A stretch of 64,000 nucleotides of DNA from assembly GCA_010279815.1 (NCBI GenBank), contig QEOQ01000479.1, positions 88,404 through 152,403 on the forward strand. The letters are read 5' to 3'. The notes beneath the pieces are model-generated. The model was not told the DNA's origin, searched no databases, and saw only the letters and a list, made by a program, of their open reading frames with translations. This DNA is from Brachionus plicatilis (taxonomy: Eukaryota > Rotifera > Eurotatoria > Ploima > Brachionidae). Shown here in pieces: positions 25,455 to 43,094 of the stretch. Made by a program: the position numbers and the translations under genes. The number at the start of each line of letters is the position of its first letter. Positions within the stretch are counted from its first letter, which is position 1.

Positions 25455-26762
25455 TTAATAAAATCTTTTCTTGGTTCGTCTTTGTTTTTCATAGAAATTG
25501 TATCCAAAGTATAAGACACCTAACACTAATCCGATAACAATTATTGAAATAAACATTATTTTGATTATGCGCCAAAATGTTGACGGCTTGGCTTCATCAA
25601 CAAGTTCTAAAATAGATATTTAACAATTAAAAAAAATCAATAAAACAATCATTTAAGTTTACCTTTTTGTTCAGGAAAAGAGGCTGCACTCGGTTCAATC
25701 AAAGAGTGATCAATTGGCTCGTTCTGTAAATAAAGAATTTAAATTCAAAAAATTTAAAAAGCCATTCTTACTTTTCTTGGTGATTCTAATTTATAAAATT
25801 TAACACTGATTACGTCATGATTATCTTTAAAAAAAAATTTAAAACTTAAAAATTTACTTATAAAATCTCTTACCGCTTAAATCGCCAGTGGCAGCTGAAA
25901 ATCCAATAAAATATTTGGTTGGTAGTTTTATGTTATCAATGCTAAAGCATTCTTTCCATGCATTTTTGTTGTCAACATCAGTAGAAACCTTTTTGATTTG
26001 ATTGTTTTCATAATTTTAAAATTTAGATCAATCAGTATTTAAACCCTTACAGTTAATTTATAATTTTGGTACCTAACAGCCAAAAATGTATCATAATCTT
26101 TATTTCTAAGAGATGCCTCACATCCACCCAAAGCAGTATTAATTCCATCTTTATCGTGGTCATAATGTAAACTGCCGTTGTTTATCATTGCTGAAATATA
26201 CGGATGAACATGCTTTAACAAATTTCTTTAGATTTAATCAAAATTTTCTTTTTCAATTTACATTATTGGGTCCATTATAATTTGCATACGTGTCAAGAAT
26301 CACGCCAAGACCAGTAAAATAATCTTTGTTGCCAAAAACTGGACCTAGAATATTTCTTTCTTTGGTATACCACATTGCAAATCCATCTCCGAACAAGTCT
26401 TTGCCATGGCCGTGCACATGGAATTGGAATTGTATTTCCCAATCGGTGTATTCAACTGGCTAAATACAAATTTAATTAGATCATAGTTTCAAATATAAAA
26501 TTCCAAAAATTACAATTGTATTCCATAAAGCACCTTGTAAACTTTGCGAATCAGATGTTAATCTGACAAATTTGTTACTAACAATTGTGCTGCCGATAAA
26601 ATCCCAAAATGGAACTCCAGCACTTGAACCACCATATGGCTTGATCAAAGTATGCTCACGTCTCAATAGTTCGCTAAGTCCATCGCGATTTTGCAACGAT
26701 TCTTTGGCAAAAATCACCAAAACAATCAATAAATTTACAAATTTGAGCTTGTTCAAAAGCAT
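25455..26762 (-). CDS. LMAN2: VIP36-type L-type lectin (ER-Golgi cargo receptor)
   Basis: Binds high-mannose glycoproteins in the early secretory pathway. The ATG at 26762 opens a signal peptide (KFVNLLIVLVIFA), then the legume-lectin fold: REHTLIKPYGG, PFWDFIGST, FGDGFAMWYTKER, GVILDTYANYNGP, YISAMINNGSLHYDHDKDG, RNKDYDTFLAVRYQ and GFSAATGDLS, all with the calcium/mannose-site spacing of VIP36. The last exon encodes a membrane helix (IMFISIIVIGLVLGVLYFGY) and a short cytosolic tail ending KKRFY, matching the KRFY trafficking signal of vertebrate VIP36. The second coding exon is 26459-26262, and the first ends near 26515 at GTAATT. Introns are short. Neighbouring DDX41 is divergent, its start 365 bp away, so the two may share a promoter region. 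Confidence 0.95.
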
Positions 26763-27126
26763 ATTCACAATCAGACAACACTTAACAAGCACCCAATATC
26801 TAAATAAAAATATAAGTTCTTATAAATGTAAAGTCACAGATCTATAAGCAAAAAAATAAATTATCTTTAAAGTGATAGTGAAAGTTATTTTCTTAAATTT
26901 ATAACGTGTAACATTTGTATTAGGTCTTTAAATGATTTTTCTTAAATGTGTACATGTAATTTCTAGCTTAAATATGTTGAGTATAAAATGAAATTTGATT
27001 AAAAGTTAATTTTTGTTTGAATATTTTTGACAAAGACACATTTTTTTGGCTTTCTAAAAAATTTTGAAATTTTTTTAAATATATTATTTTGAATTGAATG
27101 GTTCTAGTTTTTTTTTAAATTAAAAA
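26763..27126. promoter_or_regulatory. Divergent LMAN2-DDX41 intergenic region
   Basis: 364 bp between two head-to-head start codons. It must hold both promoters or a shared one. It is AT-rich and I see no TATA box or named site that I would defend. Confidence 0.4.
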
Positions 27127-30307
<3,181 letters not shown>

Positions 30308-31995
30308 ATTGTGTTAAATTTTTGATCACTAAATTTTTCTCATTTATATTTTATGATATTGAATCAATAAATTTGGTTTTATTTTTAAATGTTAAACGAA
30401 AAATTCCAACTAAATAGTTTAGTAGAAAATTTGAACAGCAAAAGTTTTGAAAATGCCACCAAGGCAAAAGCCATTTTTAAAATAATCATGTTACAACTTA
30501 AAAATTTGATTTAAAGTATTGTGTTTAGTGTGAGGATTTAAATTGTTTGTTATCTTTTATCACCATACAATAAGCCCACGAAAAAAAATAAGCTTTAATG
30601 ATTTACATTAATTAGAGTAGATATTTTATGGAATATCAGGCAGATTCTATTTTGAATGGCAAATGCCGTCATTATTCAATCTCAAAACAAAGAATAATTA
30701 ATTGCATTTAGTTTGAATACATTCGAGACTTGGTAGAGAGGTAAAGTTTCTTATTTTAACTCTTATTCATCCAAGACTGGTTAAAAATTACCTCAACAAA
30801 TTTTTTGATTAATTTTTTTTTTTAAAACAATGATTTTTTCTTTTGCTATTTTAATTATTTTTAAGTTTTTTTGATTACGACTTTTCATATCAGCAATTTG
30901 AAATAAAAATTTTAAAAAAATCAAAACTTTTTTTTTTCATTTTAGACTGATTAGAGTTAAAATTAATATTTTTACCTTATCAGAAATAATTTTCTCAAAG
31001 AAAATCCCTAGTATTCTGTTTCATCGAAGTAAACTTACCAAAAAATAATTTACTTAATTTCCTTATTTAAAAATATTAAATATAAATTATTTTATCTTTA
31101 TTCGATCAAATATTTAGTGTTCTAGATAAATCAATAATTTATTTCGAAAACTAATCCTTAAAAGGAACTCAGTAATAAATCAAAAATAAGGCCATTTTTT
31201 ATCTAGAGAAAGCTCTTTTAATAAAATCTATAAATCAATCAAACTATTCTCAAATTATTTGTTATCATTTATTCAAAAAATTAGATTATTTATTTTGAGA
31301 AACTAAAAAAAACAAATGAATTAAATTTCAAGTGAAAGCGATAGCTTAAATCCCTAGTTTTGGTTGAAATCAAATTTTAAATGATTCGTCATCAGTCCAA
31401 GTTCTTAATTATGATTTAATATTATTATTCAAATCTTCTATAAAATAAAATTTTAAAAGATCAAAAATTGATTTTTAGATAAAGGCATCTATTTATTTGA
31501 TTAATTAATAGGGATTAAATGATTCACAATTTTTAATTATTTTTTTCCGTTTTATATGTTAAAATCAGCACACATTTTTAAAAATATTTAAAATATTTTT
31601 TCAATCATGCGTCTTGTAAGAAGCTGAACGCTATTTGGAAGCGCTAAATTATTTTATTAATTATTAGGAATTCATTGATTTAGATATTCAAAAACTTGTA
31701 AAATATTTTCAGTAAAATATGGAGTCCCATATTAAAACTGAACTTAAGATAGAATCGTTTTGTAATTTTATTAATTATTAACAATTTAATGATTGATATA
31801 TTGAAAAAAAAATATTTTTTTTTTACTTTTTATTAGGTAAAATTAAAACAAATATTACTAAAAAAATATAAAAAAAAATTCTTTTTTTTTCACGATCTTT
31901 TTGTGTATCCGTCTTGAAAAAATTATAAAGAAGCAATAATTTGAATCAAATTTTTTTAAATATTTTTAGATAGCAATTGTCAAAGGACGAATAAT
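30308..31995. other. Spacer between DDX41 and LC8, no gene seen
   Basis: Convergent 3' flanks of DDX41 (AATAAA near 30365) and LC8. AT-rich, without a supported gene. Confidence 0.55.
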
Positions 31996-32295
<300 letters not shown>

Positions 32296-32849
32296 TTAAT
32301 CAGTGTCTAGAAAATTCTTGTCTTAGAAAAAACTTAATTTTTTCTCTACAATTTAATTAATCTAACTCTTTCACGTTCTTTCAAATAGTATTTATAAGCA
32401 AAAAATCTAGAACATAAACTAAAGTTGATTGGCTCGATGTTTTAGACTAAAAATCCATTTTAAAAATATAATTTTCATTCATTAGCATAATTTTAATTTT
32501 GACTAAATTGCATTTGATTTATTAATTTGGTGTTGTATTTGGCTTTCGGGGGCTTATCTATCCAAATAACTCTTGAATTTTCGTAGCTATTGTTCTCGAG
32601 GCTTTATTTACTTGTTGTTATAGTATTTTTTTTTAAATATTTTTAAGTTTATAAACCTACACAGAAAAAAAAGAAAGAGAAGAAACTCGAATAAACAAAA
32701 CATCACTACGATAAAGGCATTTGCTAGAAACTCTTTTTGCTTAAGCTCGATAATCTAGAACATTCAGCCTCTTAATTATTCAACATCATTATTATTTTGA
32801 CCAAAATAAATGACATCTATAGTTGATTAAAGTGAGAAAAATAGGCCAT

Positions 32850-32862
32850 GTTGCCTAGCAAC
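32850..32862. promoter_or_regulatory. X-box-like (RFX) site upstream of LC8
   Basis: GTTGCCTAGCAAC is an imperfect palindrome that fits the RFX half-site pattern GTTGCC-N-AGCAAC. It lies about 590 bp upstream of the LC8 start codon and plausibly 100-250 bp upstream of the transcription start if the inferred 5' UTR intron is real. RFX factors drive ciliary genes in animals. Function is inferred. Confidence 0.4.
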
Positions 32863-35800
32863 AAATTAAATTAAAAAAATTAATTTTACTATTAGTGCTT
32901 GGTTACTGCTAATTAGGCTCTAGGTCACATCAATTAAAAGCCTAACTACGGTCTATAGTCTGTTCTAGTTGTGAAGTCTCTCAAGAACAATCTTATGATA
33001 TCTTAAAAAGAAATTCAGTTTTACTCATTTTCATATGCTTCTATTTGGTTTGTGCTGAAAATTAAATTTTTTAATTTAAATTCAACCTTTTTTAAGGAAA
33101 ACATGATTTTTTCTTGAAAAGCTAGTTTAATTAAATTTCATAGAAAATTAATAAATTCTAAATATAAAATGTACTTTTTGCAGTTAATTCCTAGTATCTT
33201 GAACTACTTCTTTAAAATATGTTTTTTAAAATATTTAAAATTTATATAAAATATTTTTGAAAAAAATCTCTAATTTGATGATTGAAAAGTTAATTATCTA
33301 CAAAAAAATTTAATTTAAAAATTTTGACGGTCCTATCTCAATAAATTGTTTCTGACTCTCATCATAAATCTTAACAGGACTTAGTTTACAAAAATAGTTA
33401 AAAATAATCATTTTTTATTCAAAGACCCCTAAGAAATTTTTTGTAAATTAACCCAAATCGACTGCTTATTTTCGCATCAGAATTTCATGTTTTTGTTCAC
33501 AAATGATGATGCTTTTCATTTAAGAATTCTTTTTTTCTCAAATTAACTAAATGGACTCGGCTCATTTAAAAAAACAATTAAATTAAAAAAGATTCAAAAG
33601 TGTAGACAACAAAAGTCTGATAGTTTTTTTGAATGCAATTAAAAAATAAAATTAAAAAAAATTTTAAAAGCTTTATAAAGAAAATAAAAAAGGAAAACTT
33701 ATAAGACGTTCAGGATTCTGTATTTTTTCTAAATTTGCATTTTTTGTTTGACTAGATGGAGTAACATTAAGATTGAATACGAAAAAATAAAATAAAGGAA
33801 GAAATCTTAAAAAGCTCTTCTTTTACAAAAGTTAGAATTCTATTTCATAAAAATACATATTATAGAGTAAAATCTACAATATTTTTTAAATATGGTTAAT
33901 AATTGATAAATTGCAGTTATTTCCAGAAAATAAATACTTCAGTAAGCATTAATCTTCATGTAAGCCGAATATTTTTAAGAAACCTATGTTAAAAATTTGA
34001 ATTTTGAAATTTTCTCATGATTACATTAAAAATTTTTAAATCTAAAATCAAATGTGAAAACATTGAGAACGCTTTGAATTCCCGTAACCTTAAAAAAATC
34101 AGATAAAATTATTTCCTAAAAAAAAAATAATAAAAAATTCTTTATGTACAGAATTTTACATTTTATAGTTTTGAATTAGTGCTTTATCGATAATTTAATT
34201 ATTTTTTTGATTATAAACCTACACTTGTAGATTAATAGTTGACAATCCAATAAAATACCGTAAATTTAATTCAATCTTTTCAAAAAGGTTATGGAAAGAT
34301 ACAAAAGCCAGAGTTCTCTTACAACCCTGTCGTGTAAATATAATTTTAAAAGCTACACTAAAAGTCCGTGAATTTTTTTAGTGTTTTACAAAAATAAAAT
34401 TTTAACTGCGATCAAATAGGTTGTTTATTAAAAAAAAAGTGAAAAATAATTCTTTTTCTTTAATACTCTTTACTTTAATCAACTTAATTGATGAGCTTCA
34501 GAATTTCCAAATATTCTCAAATGATTGAAATTTAATCATAAATTTTACTTAAGAAGAAATAAGAAGCATTAAATAAATCATCTTTTAAAATAAAGCGTAA
34601 AATCCTAAACTAATTCAATGTTTATAGACTACTAAACATATTTGATTTTTGTTAATTAACATTTAAAAGCTAAGGAACTTGAAGTTAAAGTCTATCGAAA
34701 CGATTCGTAGGAATCAATGCTTTTGGTATGGCCAACTTAAAGTAAAAACTTTATTTTTGAGCCAAAACTAAATTTTTTATTCAAGTTGCATTACAAAGTG
34801 TGGATGTTTTCTTAATTTTTTTGTACATACAAGTTTTTGGTCATTTTACTGAAAAAAGTCCAAATATTTTCAAAGTTTTCCCGATTTGCCAAAATTAATT
34901 AGAGCTAATAACAGAAAATGAAGAAAAAAAATCAAGATATTAAACCCTGAGATTGATTTGGAAAGTTCTATTTTTTTTAGACAAACAGTATTAGTATCAA
35001 GAGAGATCCCAGATAGAAGATGTCATATAACTTAAAAAATACTCAACTAAATTTTCAGAGTTTAAAAACAAGTTCAAACTAAAGAAGCTATATGATTTTA
35101 ATTTAGCATTTGATCTAGAAGTTGAATCCCAAAAAAGATTAGTTAACTTAGTAAAAGTTAATTAGGCAACTTTAGACCCCTGAGAACTCAAACCTTCATT
35201 CTCCTACTCCTTAACTCTAAGGTATTTCTAATTTCTGAATATGTAGATTATGAATTTAGATTTAAAATTATTTAATTAAGATAGCACGGAAGCTTTGAAT
35301 TACGCGAATAATGTATTGGTCGAATCCTAACTCTCTGAAAAAAATCAAATCTTAAATTACTTTATTTTTTTAGGTATAATTTTAAGGATTTTAACAATTT
35401 TACATAGATGTTTCATTTAGATCAATAATGATTAAAATGATTCATATCATTCACTTGTATCTAAAATTAAATTTTAAAAATTAAATGAAATTCGAGAATT
35501 CTTAAAATTTGATTTTTATAGAAAAATTGGACTAGGGCTTCTTTTTTTGGATGCTTTAAAAAAACAAAAAATTTAATTTTTAATATTGTTGACATAATAA
35601 ATAAGAAAAAATTTTTTCCTTGACGAACAAAAATAATTGTCACATGAGGTAAAAAATTATTTTGTTTGTTTTGTTTAGTCAAATTTTTCATGGATTTAAA
35701 GTTAATTATTGAGAATTACAAACAAGGCTAATCTAAGATTAAGATGTACATGTTCAACATGTGCATTGATATTTTAGCAATGAAATTAGATAAAATAAAC

Positions 35801-37974
35801 AATATATTTAGACGTTTATCACAATGATAATGATTAATGATTTTTTAGTAAAAATTTTAATTTTATAAAAAACAAAAATAAAGATTTTTGTTTTAGATTA
35901 ATTTGTTTACTTCTTTTAATAATGGAAACTTGTTTAAGTCTTGGGGATACCCGAGTGGCGAATAAATAAAAATTTTTAATTTTGCAAAAATATTTAGTTA
36001 AAATCAGGAAAAATTTAGCCTAGCGTTTTACGCCTTCGATAATGATTGATTTTCCTAATAATATCTGTTAAGTTCTAAGACTTTCGAATTTGCTCTTGGA
36101 TTAATGTTTTTGTTTATTTTCTTCAAAAACAAATTATTAACGCATCTAGATAGTTTTGTTAATCAATCTTAGAATCTCAACAAATGATTTATAGCCCCAA
36201 AGTTTTTAAGCAAACATATATTGGCAGGTTATCGAACGATTAAAAAATAAACAAAATATCTTTGAAAATGACATTTAAAAATGAAATGATTAATGGCATT
36301 AAAAATAGAACAAAGTATTAAATGGAAAATTATGTATCTCTTAAGAATATGACTGGATTTTGCAAATTTTTTTAAAAAAAATTTTGACTAATTCTTCTGT
36401 TGAAGCAACTTTAAACTTAAATATTTCCTAAAACTAATTCAAAAAAATAATCAACTTTTTGCAATTATTTTACAAGCCTTGTAATTATGTAAAATTTTTC
36501 AACTATTAATAACAAAGAAGTAGTTTGAAATTAGTTTTTAAGGATGCAGCATCACGCATTAAAAAAAGATAATATTTAAAGAAATACTTATTTGGATATT
36601 TGGATAACTGACTAATTCCATTTAATTAAATTAAATTTTTTTAAGAGTTAATTTTTTTGAAAAATAAATATTTTTGCCAGAATTGTTTAGACAAAAAAAT
36701 TGAATTTTTCGAAACTTATTTTAATGCTCAAAATACTAATATTTTCTTGATTAAAATAAATTAAAAGATAAAAAAAAAAATTGGAAATTTACTAAAATTA
36801 TATTAACTTATTTTATTAATAAAGATATATTTCATTTAAAATTTGGTTTATCTATCTGAATCGTCATTTTCTAAAGATATTCAAGATGAAATTTGATAAA
36901 GTATTTAAAAATTTTTAAATTTCTAGATTAATATGATAGAATTGAAAGTCTTTTTTAAAAACATTATTAGATTTTTGATAAAATTAAATCTAAAATCTTA
37001 ATTAAATATTTAATAAAACGTTATCATCATTAATATACTGCAAACATGACCTATTTACAAGCATTGAAAATTTATCGAATGTTCTCAAACCATTTTAATC
37101 CTATAATAATCTTTTACAAGCATTGAAAACATCATTTTTAGTCATTTTAGGAAATTATGTCTTCTTTAATTAATATTAATTTCATTTTTTTTTAATTGCT
37201 GAAAAATCTGAATAGAATGGAAAAAAAGTTCAAAAAAATTTAAAAATAAATTATCTTCATTTTGTTGTTCAATATTATATCATTTTAAAAAATCTAAATA
37301 TGCTTTTATTCAATTAATGATATCGTTATAGATTTATTACGAAATTTACGTAATTTAATGCAATATTTAATCATTTTTTTAATTTTATTTTCTTACCCGA
37401 TACATTCGGATCTATTGCGTTTTATGACCAGTGAATCGAAGTGAATTTATGTGATTAAGATTGTAATGAAAAGTAAATAAGAGAATTACGAAAAAAAAGA
37501 AAAGTTTAATCAAAAGATAACATTATTTCTAGTATTCTATGCTGAAATTTAAATAAAGCATACTTTTCTAAAAAAATGTTAATTTCATTAAAGTTATTGA
37601 CTTCGAATTTAAACTTAAATAATTTAAATATCGAAAAATGATAACTTTTAACCAGCTTTAAAATTACCTCTTTTGAAAAAATAACACATGAGAGCGGATC
37701 AGTAGTGAACTATTGCTAAAATAGTTGGAAAGCAAAAGAATTATTGTCAAAACCAATTATGAAAAAATTTTAAAAGAAGAAGATTAGAATCAAAAACTTC
37801 AAAATAATTTCTAAATTCAATGTTTATGTCTTTATACGTTTAGTAACTTTTAAAAATGGAATCAATTTTTTTGAGTTAAATTAAAATTTCAAAAAAAGAT
37901 AATTTTAATTTGTGGTTTATTTTAAAAATTATGGATTCATAACTAAATTAAACCTAATCTAATTTTTTACGAAA
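32863..37974. other. Long gene-poor spacer
   Basis: About 5.1 kb, strongly AT-rich. The longest frame (35467-35691 minus) is an F/K/I-rich translation with no recognisable domain. No RNA gene or long inverted repeat was noticed by eye. Confidence 0.5.
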
Positions 37975-39537
<1,563 letters not shown>

Positions 39538-40845
39538 TTTGTAAAAAATTTGTTTTAAATTTTAGTTTAGTTTGATACTGAATCGTGATTATTAAGTAAC
39601 ATTCGTTTTAAATTATAAAGACAAGTTACATTTGTACATTTGTTAAAATTTTACACATTAGCTTTTAAAATGGTAAGATTGTTTAGCTAGCAAAAATAGC
39701 TGAATTTTTTAGATTTTTTCTCAATTAACAAATTATAATTTTATAAAACATTAAAAATTTTAAGAAATTTTGCTTACAATCATATTTTTCATGTTAAAAT
39801 TTTAATTTAAGGCTCTTTTTTAATTATCATCTAATTTCATCAGTAAATTATTTTTCTAAATTAACTTTAAAAAAAGAAAATGGTGTCTCTTCAGACAAAG
39901 TTGGTCTACAAATGTTTCCAAAATTAAAAAAAGAAATCCAATAGTTCAATTTAAAGTATTTTCTTTTACCTTTTTACGAAAAAATGCAATACTCTGAAAT
40001 TTAAAAATAAAAAACGATAAATTAACAAATAAATGCTTTACTAAAATATATTCTACTCTAATATATACTTGTGAAAATTTTCAAAAATTAAAAAGAAATT
40101 TCGTCATCATCAATCCACTGTAATCCTCTCTGCTTTTTTGAAACTTCCTGCATTTAGTCTAAGGAAGCCGGTGTTTCTTTGTTTATAAGTGCCGTATTAA
40201 AGCCAGCATACAATCAGCAACGTAGCCAGAGAGGGGACTAAGGGTTGCTCAAGTCCTCTTTCCAAAAATTAAAAGGGGTTAAGCTTCTCTTTAAAAAAAT
40301 TTTTCTTACTTGGAGCCCACATAAGTCAGTTGTCGTCTTTGAATCATCTATGTTAGTTTTTCAATTTTAAATTCTTTCAAGAGTTTTTTTCCACTCTTTT
40401 CAATGTAGAAAATAATTTTGTTGGACTTTTTCTCAAAGCTATTAACTGATTGTATTTTACCCAAAGTTTTTTCAAGATCGAAAACTTCATTAAAATTCAG
40501 GTTTTTCTGTCTTTGCTATTCAATTGTGTAAAAATAAAACTGATTAAAACATAGCAAGTTTCGCTAAGAATTAAAAAAGTTTATTAAGTATTATTCATGT
40601 CAAAACAACTAATAAACATTAAAGAATTTTATTAAATAAAAATTTAATAAAAATTTAATTTCTATTTACTCAAGCTTTTTTCAATATTCTTTCTCGTTCT
40701 TTAGAATTTAAAAAAAAGCTCTAAAAATTCGGTAATTAAATAAAAATAATTTCAAAAAATTTCATTTACAATTGAAAAACAATGAATTGAAAAGAAAGAA
40801 TTAAGTATCAAATGATTTTACAAATATTTAAAAATCAAATAAACA
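39538..40845. other. FECH-TNK2 spacer
   Basis: FECH upstream region and TNK2 3' flank, both on the minus strand. Apart from the hAT-like end at 40215 it is AT-rich, with no supported gene. Confidence 0.5.
40215..40270 (+). mobile_element. hAT-like transposon end, solo
   Basis: The sequence starts CAGCAACGTAGCCAGAGAGG and continues GGACTAAGGGTTGCTCAAGTCC. This resembles the CAGNGGCGTAGCCAGG... termini common in animal hAT elements. I found no matching opposite end nearby and no transposase, so it would be a relic. It lies between ferrochelatase and the ACK gene. Confidence 0.4.
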
Positions 40846-43094
40846 TCAATTAGAACCAAATTTAGAAACTTTGAAATCATTGAACACGTCTGTCATCACT
40901 TTTTGTAAAAGATCATCTAAATTTTCATCTTTGCTTGAACTATTAAAATTTTGCGTCGAATTTCTACAATTAAAATTCTGATTTTCCTGGTAAACAAACA
41001 TTTTGTCATCATTTTGAATCAAAAATTTTTCATTAGAAAACTTTTGACTCAGGCTTTGATAGCTTTTTACTTCACTAAAAAACGGATTAGTTTTTGAAAA
41101 AGACTGATAAGCAGAATTTTGGTATCTGGGCTTATAGTCTTCGTTTTGGTAATAAACATCTTTATTTGGTAAAGAAACGGCCATATCTTTGAAGAAATTC
41201 TGATTTTGATATTGATTGTCATTTTGATTAATTGTCAAATTCGGAATATCTAGTAAACTAACCTGATTTGGTTGAGTTAAAGGCTCAGAACGAGAAATAA
41301 CAAATTTATCATCAAAAAGACCAATTAGATCGTCAAAATAAGAACTTGATTCCGAATTTGAGTTTTCAGATTCGATTTTCGGATTATTTATTTCCCCATT
41401 TGAATCATCTTCATTTCCCATTAAATCAGGAGGAGTCAATGGATTACTCAAGAATAGTTCGTCAATTTTCCCTGGATTACCCCACACATTTTTCGAATCT
41501 GCTCCCATATGACCTGTATGTATAAAACTATTTTTCAAAGGTAAGCTTATGTCTTCACCTTTTAATCTTCTTTGGGCATCTAGCATGGCTCTTGGAAAAC
41601 TACCAGTAAGCAATGTTCTATTATTTTGTCCCTTCCACCAATATTTATCCGCATATCCATCTATAATTGTGATAGAATCTCCGCGTTCTAACTCTAACCT
41701 TTCTGCTTCATTGAAGTTATCTTTAGCTTTCATTTCGATTAATCTAAATTCTTTGATGGCTTTTTTTAAAATTCCAAAACTTGGTCTTTCGTCAGGCTTT
41801 TTGGACCAGCACAAATTAATTATTTTATAAAATTCTCTAGAACACATGTAGGGTATAGATAAACGCTTGCCTTCGGTATCAATTTTTTGGTAAATTTGTG
41901 CCGCTGTCAAATTTGGCCAGGGCTGATCGCCGAAAGAAAAAATTTCCCAAACAGTAACACCAAAAGCCCAGACATCAGATTTGATTGAGAATATTTTTTC
42001 TCGGATACTCTCAGGTGGATACCAAGCACATGGTATCTTATGATTTTCATTCATTGTATAATGCCCATTAACAGCGTTCCTGGACATTCCAAAATCGCAT
42101 ATTTTAACATGATCCAAACTTTTTAGGAGAATATTTCTGGCTGCGAGATCTCGATGGATTAAATTTTTTATTTCCAGATATTCCATTCCATCAGTTATCT
42201 GATAGATGTAAGAATACAATTTAGTGAGAGGTACATTTTTAAGTTGACGATTTTGGCGCAAATATTTCAACAAAGATCCATTAGGTGCCAATTCTGTTAC
42301 CATTGATATTATTGAATTTTCATCACCAGAGCCATTCATGATTACGCCGTAAAGTTTTGTCAGATTTACATGATCCAAGCCACACATGCAGCTAATCTCG
42401 TTTACAATGTCAATAATCGATTGACGCTTGTCTGAATCATCTAATTCTAGACCGTTTTCATGAAGACATTTAATGGCAACAGTTATCTGAAATAAAATTT
42501 TCTACTATTTTTTTAAAGCTTTTTCAAAAAAAAAACTTTTTGTCCATTTGGAGATTTCCATATTCCTTTTTTGACTATTCCAAAGTTTCCTTTGCCTATT
42601 ATTTCCTCTCCAGTTTTATTTTTACAGATTTCAATGTCTTTTGGATTGATAACAATTGAAATACCATTTAGTTTAACTTGGGATTTTGTCGATCCATTTT
42701 GAATTTGATTGACGATTTTTCTTTTTGATAAAACTCGGATAAATTTGTTTGAATTGCTTAGCTTAAATTATTTTAGAAGAAGTGAAAAATATTTTAGAAA
42801 TTTTGATTAATGAAAAATGAATGATTCTGTTAGACCTACTTCGGGTGAGACTGGGGAATTGGGCGGTAAAGGCGCCGGTCTACTTGGAAGAATTGACTTT
42901 TTGGCTTTATTTACAGCATCGGTGAGTCTCCTAATAGCGGGCTTAGATAGACCGATTTTTTCCAAGTCTTTTGATTTGACATATTCAAAATGTGAAAGGC
43001 GAGTTATTTGTAGACTTTCACTTATTTTTGGCCAAAATTTTTCAAGCTGAATTTCAAGCAAAAGTCTGTAAACTTCATTAGATTCCTGATCCAT
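40846..43094 (-). CDS. TNK2: ACK-family non-receptor tyrosine kinase
   Basis: Cdc42-associated kinase of 706 aa in three exons: 43094-42840 (SAM), 42761-42537, 42486-40846. Order: SAM-like domain 1-75 (LEIQLEKFWPKI ... LSKPAIRRL); proline-rich RPAPLPPNSP; kinase domain with GKGNFGIVKKG, VAIKCL (Lys), HRDLAARN, CDFGMSRN, YPPES instead of APES, and DVWAFGVTVWE; SH3 (ERGDSITIIDGYADKYWWKGQN); then a stretch matching the ACK CRIB region (NSFIHTGHMG ... IDELFLSNPLTPPDL). The tail is N/Q/S-rich. It is shorter than human ACK1 (about 1,040 aa) and I see no C-terminal UBA domain. The donor of intron 2 (GTTTTT) is weak but keeps phase. Confidence 0.95.

Noticed and set aside
32750..32775. Heat-shock-element-like TCTAGAACATTC near LC8
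   Set aside because: Only two imperfect nGAAn/nTTCn units, expected by chance in such sequence.
35467..35691. Minus-strand 74-codon frame in the long spacer
   Set aside because: Low-complexity F/K/I/N translation, no domain, no splice partners.
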